Shown in pieces: positions 1 through 5,589 of a stretch of 11,406 nt of DNA; within the stretch, counting starts at the first letter, position 1; each line of letters opens with the position of its first letter. A model generated the notes under the pieces. It was not told the origin of the DNA. It saw only the letters and a list, made by a program, of their open reading frames with translations, and ran no database searches. The position numbers and the translations under genes are program-made. The stretch is from Syntrophaceae bacterium UBA2208 (GTDB lineage Bacteria; Desulfobacterota; BSN033; UBA1163): the NCBI GenBank assembly GCA_002327885.1, contig DCUS01000009.1, positions 1-11,406 of the forward strand. The letters run 5' to 3'.

Positions 1-110
1 CCATTCAGCGTTCGCCACGTTTACTCACACTTGTTGAATGCCCGAGTCGTTTAGGAAGATGGGCCATTAATTTCCCTCATTCCATCCTGCTCCGCCTCAG
101 CAATGAAGGG

Positions 111-126
111 GTGTGAGTCCTCACAC
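111..126. repeat. short perfect inverted repeat
   Basis: GTGTGAG and CTCACAC are separated by only two bases. Such a near-palindrome could be a protein-binding site, but no gene with a convincing start lies next to it. Function unknown. Confidence 0.4.
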
Positions 127-171
127 ACGGATCACTTTCAACCGATTGCATCACCATTGCCCATTCCTGAT

Positions 172-206
172 GAACCCACCTCCTCCCTTACCGAAGGGGT
201 GGGTTC
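172..206. repeat. strong hairpin in non-coding left flank
   Basis: GAACCCAC (172-179) pairs with GTGGGTTC (199-206), and an inner CCCTT/AAGGG stem (185-189 with 194-198) closes an ACCG loop. Neither strand has a T-tract after the stem, so it is not a canonical Rho-independent terminator. It lies about 60 bp past the stop of the small minus-strand gene at 265-429 and might mark the 3' end of that transcript. Apart from this hairpin, the one at 111-126 and the small gene, I see nothing assignable in 1-565. Confidence 0.45.
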
Positions 207-264
207 TGTAGTGTTCGTGGTAAAGGAGAATAGGAAGTCTTTTTCATGGGAAAGAGGTATCGAG

Positions 265-429
265 TTAAGGATCGGTTGGTTTTCTCTCTTCTTGCTCGAC
301 CTTCTCTGCGTCTGAAGGGGTGCGATCTCCTTTATGAAATCGTCGCTGTCTTCTCTCTTCCTGTTTTTTCTGGCGGGACAATTCTTTTTGCCGTTTTTGG
401 GTTTTATAAGCTCCAGCACGTTTTGGCAA
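265..429 (-). CDS. small lysine/arginine-rich hypothetical protein
   Basis: The proposed product is 54 residues starting at a TTG codon (429-427) that sits 4-5 bases after a strong GGGAGGG ribosome-binding site (434-440). A TTGGAA-18-TATACT promoter lies just upstream. The protein begins PKRAGAYKTQKRQKELSRQK and continues as a very basic, Gln/Glu/Lys/Arg-rich helix likely to be soluble or coiled coil, with an acidic-polar tail. It has no membrane segment or known catalytic motif. I recall similar short basic proteins of the KRxKELxRxKKQEEKRQR type in Desulfobacterota genomes, but their role is unknown to me. An upstream in-frame ATG at 495 would add a hydrophobic N-terminus, but it lies upstream of the promoter and has no ribosome-binding site. 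Moderate confidence that this is a gene, none about function. Confidence 0.5.
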   Translation of the reverse strand: MPKRAGAYKTQKRQKELSRQKKQEERRQRRFHKGDRTPSDAEKVEQEERKPTDP

Positions 430-452
430 AATACCCTCCCAATTACAGAAAA

Positions 453-482
453 AGTATATCACGGAAAGGAAAAGAATTCCAA
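453..482 (-). promoter_or_regulatory. probable promoter of the small basic protein gene
   Basis: Read on the minus strand, TTGGAA (482-477) is followed after 18 bp by TATACT (458-453). Transcription would begin near 446, leaving a leader of under 20 nt with the GGGAGGG ribosome-binding site. The IS110 right end lies about 85 bp upstream, so the insertion leaves this promoter intact. Confidence 0.5.
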
Positions 483-565
483 TTCTATTCATCAAAATGA
501 GAACAGAGTATTGGTTCTCAATTGTAATCTACACGTTTTTGTAAAACCTGCCAATTATTGACTAC

Positions 566-571
566 AGTCAA
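566..571 (-). promoter_or_regulatory. outward -35 box at IS110 right end (half of circle-junction promoter)
   Basis: TTGACT reads outward at the right end, and its last two bases are the CT core. In the integrated copy no well-spaced -10 follows. In a circular intermediate it would lie exactly 17 bp before TATAAG of the left end. Confidence 0.65.
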
Positions 572-577
572 CTATTT

Positions 578-1765
578 TTATATAGCCTCCTTTACATTGA
601 AACATGTTCGCTGAGAAAGCATTGCAAAGATCACTCGAATGAGTTTATGAGCTACAGCAAATAAGGCTTTTGGAGGGGGGAGTCCTTCTTTCTTTCTTCT
701 CAGGAAATAGGTTTTAAAGAAAATATTTTGAGACACCACAGAGGTCGTCATAAGATAAATCGCTCTTCTTAAATGCCGATTGCCTCGCTTAGACAGTTTG
801 CTGGCACCCGTAAACTTCCCTGACTGATGGATCGAAGGATCCAATCCCGCAAAAGCGAGCAGTTTCTTAGAAGAAGTAAAATTCTTCACCTCCCCCACTT
901 CCGCAAGAAAAGGTACAGCCGTATTCGGACCTACTCCCTTGATCGATTGGAGGATCTTCAAATCTTCGACTCTCGTCGCTTTGCATAAATCGATCAGAAG
1001 TTTAGTCAATTCCTCCAACCGCTCCTTAAGATGCAACAAGGTGGCAATCTTCCCCTGAACAATGATCTCTTTTGCTGGACTCACCACTGCCACGGAACTC
1101 TGGGCCGCCTTTACGATATCCTCCGCCGTAAAGGTCAGTTTGTCCCCCACATAGGGCCCTTTCAAAGCCTTGGCGATCGCCTTGAGTTTCGCCCCTCTCA
1201 CCAGGCGTGCCGACGGGTACTGCTGAAGAAAACGAAGCATCACACCCGTGTAGAGATTCCCGATGGATTCAAGCTCCGGAAAGGTCGTTCTCAGTACCCG
1301 CTTGATCTCTACCTTGGTCGCTGCAATCAGATGACAGAGGGACTCCCTTTCTCGGGACAGATCCCTCAGATCCTGATGATCTTGGGAAATCGATAATTGC
1401 GAAATCTCTTCATGGTGATCCAAAAGAAATCTGGCAATCGTCAGAGCGTCCTTTTTATCCGTCTTTGTTTTCCTCAGGGAAAGCTTCGCAAAATTGGAAA
1501 TCAACAGAGGATTCACCACGACCGTACGGATTCCTTGGGAACTCAGAAACGAGAACAGATTGATGTGATAACACCCCGTAGACTCCATGGCCACAATCAT
1601 CTGATCCAGCCTCTCCCCCTGAGAAGAAAGGACCTTCAGGAACTCTGAAAACCCATGGGAGTTCATTTCATAAGTCCCCGCGAAATGTTCTTTGCCCTCC
1701 TCATCCAGGCCAGCTGCAGAGAAGAAATCCTTTGAAACATCCACCCCAACCAAAAGTCTATACAT
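578..1765 (-). CDS. IS110-family transposase (DEDD bridge-RNA-guided recombinase)
   Basis: The product is 395 residues, a normal size for the family. The N-terminal RuvC-like DEDD domain shows D9 in GVDVSK, E61 in MESTG, and D103/D106 in KTDKKDA. A helical linker spans about 120-260. The C-terminal Transposase_20 domain (about 268-355) has the helix-hairpin-like KGVGPNTA, then LAFAGLDP and GASKLSKRGNRHLRRA, where S325 (or S322) is the likely nucleophilic serine. All key residues are present and the frame is open. The ATG at 1765 follows an AAGGAG ribosome-binding site about 8 bases upstream. In characterised relatives such as IS621, the protein works with a bridge RNA from the element's own leader to recombine donor and target DNA at a dinucleotide core. 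The leader here fits that model. The stop (TAA, 580-578) lies 10 bp from the inferred right end. Confidence 0.95.
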   Translation of the reverse strand: MYRLLVGVDVSKDFFSAAGLDEEGKEHFAGTYEMNSHGFSEFLKVLSSQGERLDQMIVAMESTGCYHINLFSFLSSQGIRTVVVNPLLISNFAKLSLRKTKTDKKDALTIARFLLDHHEEISQLSISQDHQDLRDLSRERESLCHLIAATKVEIKRVLRTTFPELESIGNLYTGVMLRFLQQYPSARLVRGAKLKAIAKALKGPYVGDKLTFTAEDIVKAAQSSVAVVSPAKEIIVQGKIATLLHLKERLEELTKLLIDLCKATRVEDLKILQSIKGVGPNTAVPFLAEVGEVKNFTSSKKLLAFAGLDPSIHQSGKFTGASKLSKRGNRHLRRAIYLMTTSVVSQNIFFKTYFLRRKKEGLPPPKALFAVAHKLIRVIFAMLSQRTCFNVKEAI

Positions 1766-1813
1766 CTTTCTTTCTCCTTTCCTGAATCGGCAGGATCATG
1801 CCTCCCAACCAAA

Positions 1814-1853
1814 CCTCCACTGTGACCAGGGTTCTTAGACCCAATCAACCTAT
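1814..1853 (-). other. donor-binding loop of the bridge RNA (predicted)
   Basis: The left guide GTTGATTG (1849-1842) matches the element's right end plus core GTTGACTG (572-565) at 7 of 8 positions, and the one difference would be a U-G wobble. The hairpin is GGGT-CTAAGA-ACCC. The right guide is less clear. The bases aligned with the target loop's right guide (TGGTCACAG) pair poorly with the left end. GTGGAG just downstream (1820-1815) could pair with core plus CC (CTCC) at the left end. Confidence 0.65.
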
Positions 1854-1875
1854 CAGGGTTAAGGGAGGCAGGGAA

Positions 1876-1914
1876 CACACTGTAGTCAGGGCTCTTACAC
1901 CCAGGAAGTACTCA
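1876..1914 (-). other. target-binding loop of the bridge RNA (predicted)
   Basis: The left guide TGAGTACTTCCT (1914-1903) equals the left flank plus core TGAGTTCTTCCT (1978-1967) at 11 of 12 positions. The right guide TGACTACAG (1888-1880) is the exact reverse complement of core plus right flank CTGTAGTCA (567-559). Between them is the hairpin GGGT-GTAAGA-GCCC. Assignment as the target loop rests on both guides matching host DNA outside the element. Confidence 0.8.
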
Positions 1915-1943
1915 GTCCTCCTGCCTTTCCAATCTCTGATTCT

Positions 1944-1952
1944 CTTATATCA
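1944..1952 (-). promoter_or_regulatory. extended -10 box at IS110 left end
   Basis: TGATATAAG contains a TG-extended -10 (TATAAG). In the integrated copy the position 17 bp upstream is CTTCCT, a poor -35, so the RNA should be weakly expressed. Joined to the right end, the -35 becomes TTGACT at ideal spacing. Confidence 0.65.
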
Positions 1953-1968
1953 TAAGTAATAGTAGGAG

Positions 1969-2170
1969 GAAGAACTCACCATCACGCTTGACAATGTCTG
2001 TATATTAAAATTCTTACTTCCAAAAATGAATCCTTCATGAGAGGCTTCATTATAACAGGTGTCCAACGTTACCCTTTTGGCGCCATATTGAGATTTATTG
2101 TGAAGCATGAAAACCCATTATAAGTATAGAATCGTTGTCATCTGTGGGGAATAGTGTGGGGAACTATGGA
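1969..2170. other. non-coding stretch with no assignable function
   Basis: AT-rich spacer between the IS left end and the tRNA terminator. The only visible features are a direct repeat TGTGGGGAA (2143-2151 and 2155-2163, 12-bp period) and very short open frames without ribosome-binding sites. It is the left flank of the IS target site. Confidence 0.5.
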
Positions 2171-2208
2171 TTAAGAGAAAAAATAAAGCGTTAGCCGAAT
2201 TCGCTAAC
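2171..2208 (-). terminator. Rho-independent terminator after tRNA-Glu
   Basis: On the minus strand GTTAGC (2208-2203) pairs with GCTAAC (2195-2190), and after two bases comes the T-rich tail TTTATTTTTTCTC. It lies 15 bp past the CCA end of tRNA-Glu and would end the tRNA transcript. Confidence 0.8.
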
Positions 2209-2222
2209 CCCTTGAAATATTT

Positions 2223-2299
2223 TGGCGTCCCCAAGGGGATTCGAACCCCTGTTGCCGACGTGAAAGGCCGGTGTCCTTGGCCGACTAGACGATGGGGAC
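2223..2299 (-). tRNA. tRNA-Glu (UUC)
   Basis: The acceptor stem GTCCCCA/TGGGGAC has discriminator G and an encoded CCA at 2225-2223. The anticodon stem CCGGC/GTCGG holds loop CTTTCAC with anticodon TTC. The T-arm AGGGGTTCGAATCCCCT is intact. It is the second tRNA of a minus-strand pair and its terminator follows at once. Confidence 0.97.
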
Positions 2300-2409
2300 G
2301 GAAATAAAATGGAATAATGGATTATTGGAATATTGGGTAATAAAACCAGAATACAGTCAATCCTAATTATTTTAAACCCATTCTTCCAATGTTCCAATTG
2401 GACTTTTTT
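2300..2409. repeat. AT-rich spacer with degenerate TTGGAATA-type short repeats
   Basis: 2309-2333 contains GGAATAATGG, ATTATTGG and AATATTGG in tandem. A related inverted stretch, CCAATGTTCCAATTGG (2386-2401), lies at the other end of the spacer. The two halves could form a loose imperfect foldback between the tRNAs. No gene is visible. Confidence 0.4.
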
Positions 2410-2485
2410 TGGTGGGCCGTACTGGACTCGAACCAGCGACTCTCTGCTTAAAAGGCAGATACTCTACCGTCTGAGTTAACGGCCC
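2410..2485 (-). tRNA. tRNA-Lys (UUU)
   Basis: The acceptor stem GGGCCGT/ACGGCCC has discriminator A and an encoded CCA at 2412-2410. The anticodon stem TCTGC/GCAGA encloses loop CTTTTAA with anticodon TTT. The D-arm with AACTCAGACGGTAGAGT and the T-arm CTGGTTCGAGTCCAG are canonical. It is the first of the two minus-strand tRNAs, with its own promoter directly upstream. Confidence 0.97.
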
Positions 2486-2493
2486 CTCTTTTC

Positions 2494-2523
2494 AGAGTAA
2501 GAGAAAATGGATTAGGTTGTCAA
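2494..2523 (-). promoter_or_regulatory. promoter of the tRNA-Lys/tRNA-Glu unit
   Basis: On the minus strand a perfect -35 TTGACA (2523-2518) is followed after 18 bp by TACTCT (2499-2494). Transcription would start a few bases before the mature tRNA-Lys 5' end at 2485. The -10 is imperfect but the placement is typical for a tRNA gene. Confidence 0.6.
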
Positions 2524-2611
2524 GTAAAATGAAAAATCATCGTAACCCCTCAAAGTTTTTCCGGCATTTTCGCCAGATCTCGGTAACCTTCTGAGATTGA
2601 GGAATTACACT

Positions 2612-3913
2612 CTATCTTTTAAATGATTTCTTTAAAAACGGGTTTTTAACCTCCACCGTCTCATCTCTTTCCGAACCAACAGAAATCATCGTAATTTTCG
2701 TGCCAATTAACTTTTGAATTCTTTTGAGATAACCCTGTGCATGCCGAGGAAGGTCCTTAAAATTTCTTGCCCCTTTGATCTCGGATTTCCATCCCCTCAA
2801 TTCTTCATAGATGGGTTCAGAGTGTTTCAATATTTCCAGATTTGCAGGGAGATGGCATAAGACCTGTCCAGCGACACGATACCCCACACAGATTTTAATC
2901 GTATCAAAATCATTTAAGACATCCAGTTTTGTAATGACCATTTCCCCGATGCCATTGACCCGGATGGAATGGTTGACCGCGACCGCATCAAACCAACCGC
3001 ATCTTCTCGGTCTCCCTGTGGTCGCCCCGTATTCTCCTCCCCTCTCGCGAATTTTCTCCCCGATTTCATCTTGAAGTTCCGTCGGAAAGGGCCCCTCCCC
3101 CACTCGAGTCGTATAGGCCTTGGCCACCCCGATCACGGAGTTGATCAGGGTCGGGCCAATTCCCGAACCTATACAAGCATTTCCTGCCAACGTATTCGAG
3201 GCAGTCACATAAGGATAGGTTCCGTGATCCAGATCCAACAGGGCCCCTTGTGCCCCTTCAAATAGAACATGCTTCCCTTTTTGAATTTCTTCATGAAGAA
3301 TGAGCGATGCGTTTTTCACATATCTTTCAAGCCGATTTTTATATTGAAGATATTCATCAAAAATTTCTGAAAACTCAAAACCTTTCTCATTTAGCATTTG
3401 AGTCAAATAGATATTTTTCTGGATGAGACTGGTCTCCAACTTCTCACGAAATATTTTTTCGTCGACGAGGTCCACCACCCGAATTCCGCACCGAACCACT
3501 TTATCCTCATAGGCAGGCCCGATCCCTCTGCCGGTGGTTCCGATCTTGAAATATTTTTCTCTGGCAATATCAATTCTCCGATGATAAGGAAGAATGAGGT
3601 GAGTTTCTTCGCTGATGATTAGCTGAGAGTCATCCTGGAAGTACCCTCTCTTTTTAATCTCATCAATCTCCTCAATCAGCACGGCCGGATCCAATACCAC
3701 CCCATTCCCGATCACACATCTTTTGTCCCGGTAAAGGATCCCCGAGGGGACAAGATGGAAAACAAACTTTTCACCTTTTAAAACAATCGTATGGCCGGCG
3801 TTGTTCCCTCCCTGGAACCTCACCACCAGATCGGCATACTGGGTCAACAAGTCGACAATCTTTCCTTTCCCTTCATCTCCCCATTGAGCACCGACGATAA
3901 CAACATTGGCCAT
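2612..3913 (-). CDS. purA: adenylosuccinate synthetase
   Basis: PurA condenses IMP with aspartate using GTP to form adenylosuccinate, the first committed step to AMP, in the cytoplasm. The 433-residue length is normal. The N-terminal P-loop-like GAQWGDEGKGK (8-18) carries catalytic D13. NNAGHT (37-42) carries H41. GTTGRGIGPAYEDK, FEGAQGALLDLDHGTYPYVT, and TTGRPRRCGWFD are further family signatures, and the C-terminal region ends in a normal purine-nucleotide domain. The ATG at 3913 has GGAGGG about 11 bases upstream. It lies 51 bp behind serA in the same direction, so the two are probably co-transcribed. No clear T-tract terminator separates it from the tRNA-Lys promoter. Confidence 0.97.
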   Translation of the reverse strand: MANVVIVGAQWGDEGKGKIVDLLTQYADLVVRFQGGNNAGHTIVLKGEKFVFHLVPSGILYRDKRCVIGNGVVLDPAVLIEEIDEIKKRGYFQDDSQLIISEETHLILPYHRRIDIAREKYFKIGTTGRGIGPAYEDKVVRCGIRVVDLVDEKIFREKLETSLIQKNIYLTQMLNEKGFEFSEIFDEYLQYKNRLERYVKNASLILHEEIQKGKHVLFEGAQGALLDLDHGTYPYVTASNTLAGNACIGSGIGPTLINSVIGVAKAYTTRVGEGPFPTELQDEIGEKIRERGGEYGATTGRPRRCGWFDAVAVNHSIRVNGIGEMVITKLDVLNDFDTIKICVGYRVAGQVLCHLPANLEILKHSEPIYEELRGWKSEIKGARNFKDLPRHAQGYLKRIQKLIGTKITMISVGSERDETVEVKNPFLKKSFKR

Positions 3914-3964
3914 TTTAAATCAACCCTCCGTTTTTTTATGAGAGGACGGGAAAATCTTCATCCC

Positions 3965-5557
3965 CTACAGTTGGATTTGACGAACTGAGATGATATTGGG
4001 CAACCTCAAAATCTCCCCCAGCATCCCCGGGGGCAAGGGGGCATCCAGGTGAAGCAGGGAGATCGCATTGCCACCCATTCGATCTCGTCCAAATTGCATC
4101 GTTGCAATATTGATATTTCTGCTCCCCAGAGCATTCCCGAGATTCCCGATCACGCCGGCCTTATCATAGTTATTCACTAACAGAACATACCCCTCCGGAA
4201 TGGCTTCGATGAAAAAATCATTAAGCTTGACGATCCGCAATTCTCTCCTTCCGAAAAGGGCCCCTGCGATATAATTCTGCTCCATCTTGGACCGGGCGGT
4301 GAGGGCAATCAAACTCGTAAAATCTTCCGCTTTAGCGCTGGTGGACTCAGTGATTTTTATCCCTCTTTCTTTTGCCATAACCGGGGCATTGACAAAGTTT
4401 ACGGTCTCGCCGACAAAAGGGGTGAGAAGGCCTTTTAAAACCGAAATGGTGATCGGTTTTATCCCGTATTCCACGACTTCGCCCTGATATTCGATCAGGA
4501 CCTCTTCAATGGCATAATTTGAGATTTGACCTAAAAAGCTTCCCAGTTTCTCTCCAAGCCTGAGATAGGGCCTTAACAAAGGAAGGATATCCGGGCTGAC
4601 GGCTGGCATATTGACGGCATTGCGAGCCTCTCCTAAGGTTAAATAATCGACAATCTGCTGGGCAATAGCGATCGACACGTTCTCCTGGGCTTCTCCTGTC
4701 GAAGCCCCCAGATGCGGGGTGCTGACCACCTCTTCTAATTCCAGAAGAGGATTCCCGGTGGCAGGCTCTTTTTCAAAAACATCAAGGGCGGCTCCGGCTA
4801 CCTTCCCTTCCTGAACGGCGTCATAAAGATCCTTCTCATTGATGATTCCGCCGCGGGCACAATTAATCATGATCACTCCCTTTTTCATCTTATCGAAGGA
4901 ATGCTTATCAATAAGATTCCTTGTCTCCTCCGTTAAAGGGGTGTGGACTGTAATAAAATCCGAGCGGCTCAGCAATTCATCATAGGAGACCAGGTCGACT
5001 CCCTTCTTCTCTGCAACCTCTTTTGAAAGATAAGGGTCATAACCGATCACCTTCATCTTCAGACCTCTCGCTCGATCGGCAACGATGGTCCCGATAACAC
5101 CTATCCCAATCATTCCAAGTATCTTGTTATAAAGTTCAATCCCCAAAAACTTTTTCTTTTCCCATTTGCCGGCTTTCATTGAAGCCGTGGCCTGTGGAAT
5201 TTTCCTCGAAATAGAAAGGAGCATGGCAATGGTGTGTTCGGCCGCGGCAATGGCATTTTCTTGCGGAGTATTCATCACCACGATTCCCTTTTTCGTCGCC
5301 GCTGGAAGATCCACATTATCCAAACCAATCCCAGCCCTTCCGATCACCCTCAGGCGTGTTCCTGCTTCGATAATATCACTTTTTAATTTCGTCTCGCTTC
5401 GGATAATAATTCCGTCATATTCCGGCAAGATTATTTTTAATTCCTCTGGAGAAAGCCCAGGTTTCAAGTCAAACTTCAGGCTTTTTGCCCCCCCTAATAT
5501 CTCCAATCCTTTATTGGACAAAGGATCGCTGACTAAAACTTTTTTAATTTCCTCCAT
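3965..5557 (-). CDS. serA: D-3-phosphoglycerate dehydrogenase, long ACT-domain form
   Basis: SerA oxidises 3-phosphoglycerate to 3-phosphohydroxypyruvate with NAD, the first step of serine synthesis. The 530 residues match the long bacterial type. The split substrate domain covers about 1-100 and 285-315. The Rossmann fold has GIGVIG (151-156), with D174 in GYDPY as the NAD-selecting acid. The catalytic set is R235 in NCARGG, E264 in DVFEKEP, and H282 in TPHLGAST. An intervening ASB-type domain follows (about 320-450). The last 75 residues (about 456-530) form an ACT domain with NNYDKAGVIGNLG, the usual serine feedback site. The ATG at 5557 has GAGGGG about 7 bases upstream. The gap to the aminotransferase is 32 bp, so it is one operon. 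Confidence 0.97.
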   Translation of the reverse strand: MEEIKKVLVSDPLSNKGLEILGGAKSLKFDLKPGLSPEELKIILPEYDGIIIRSETKLKSDIIEAGTRLRVIGRAGIGLDNVDLPAATKKGIVVMNTPQENAIAAAEHTIAMLLSISRKIPQATASMKAGKWEKKKFLGIELYNKILGMIGIGVIGTIVADRARGLKMKVIGYDPYLSKEVAEKKGVDLVSYDELLSRSDFITVHTPLTEETRNLIDKHSFDKMKKGVIMINCARGGIINEKDLYDAVQEGKVAGAALDVFEKEPATGNPLLELEEVVSTPHLGASTGEAQENVSIAIAQQIVDYLTLGEARNAVNMPAVSPDILPLLRPYLRLGEKLGSFLGQISNYAIEEVLIEYQGEVVEYGIKPITISVLKGLLTPFVGETVNFVNAPVMAKERGIKITESTSAKAEDFTSLIALTARSKMEQNYIAGALFGRRELRIVKLNDFFIEAIPEGYVLLVNNYDKAGVIGNLGNALGSRNINIATMQFGRDRMGGNAISLLHLDAPLPPGMLGEILRLPNIISVRQIQL

Positions 5558-5589
5558 CTTCTATCCCCTCAGATGCCTTACGCCTTTTT

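Larger units (their letters stand above)
1795..1937 (-). ncRNA. candidate bridge RNA of the IS110 element
   Basis: The region between the left-end -10 box and the transposase ribosome-binding site encodes a highly structured minus-strand RNA of roughly 140-170 nt. It contains two copies of one module 60 nt apart: TGGGT, a six-base loop (STAAGA), RCCC, then TGRYYACAGTG. The 5' module is closed by AGGCAGG/CCTGCCT (1926-1920 with 1872-1866). The 3' module is closed by TGCCTCCC/GGGAGGCA (1870-1863 with 1806-1799), extended by AACC/GGTT. This two-loop layout is that of IS621-type bridge RNAs, with a target-binding loop first and a donor-binding loop second. The variable bases around the hairpins match the flanks and the element end. 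The exact 5' and 3' ends are estimates from the -10 position and the last stem. Confidence 0.8.
568..1968 (-). mobile_element. IS110-family insertion sequence, complete, with CT core
   Basis: A 1,401-bp element, counted with one copy of the core, read on the minus strand. The left end starts at the CT core (1968-1967) and the right end stops at 568, with the second CT at 567-566. The ends were placed by matching the guide-like segments of the leader RNA to the flanks: left flank TGAGTTCTTC then CT, right flank CT then GTAGTCA. As expected for IS110 elements there are no terminal inverted repeats and no long target duplication, only the shared dinucleotide. The element has a long 5' non-coding leader (about 200 bp) and almost no 3' non-coding end (10 bp after the stop), which is the IS110 rather than the IS1111 arrangement. 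The transposase is intact, so the copy may be active. It sits between the tRNA-Glu terminator region and the small basic protein gene and disrupts no recognisable gene. Confidence 0.85.

Noticed and set aside
138..419. 93-codon minus-strand frame and the plus-strand frames at 103-315, 246-500 and 334-561
   Set aside because: They overlap each other and the better-supported small gene in other frames. None has a convincing ribosome-binding site or recognisable domain, and their composition looks like chance.
558..571. Palindrome TTGACTACAGTCAA as an operator or terminal inverted repeat
   Set aside because: It straddles the inferred element/host junction: half is the element's TTGACT and half is the target's GTAGTCAA, so the symmetry is best explained as chance at the insertion point.
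2037..2191. Possible remnant of a tRNA-associated integrase next to tRNA-Glu (short plus-strand frames ending at 2123 and 2194)
   Set aside because: The frames are under 30 codons, lack ribosome-binding sites and show no integrase motif. No duplicate of the tRNA 3' end is seen in the window.
2191..2397. 68-codon minus-strand frame
   Set aside because: It runs straight through tRNA-Glu and its spacer, so it is an accidental reading of an RNA gene.
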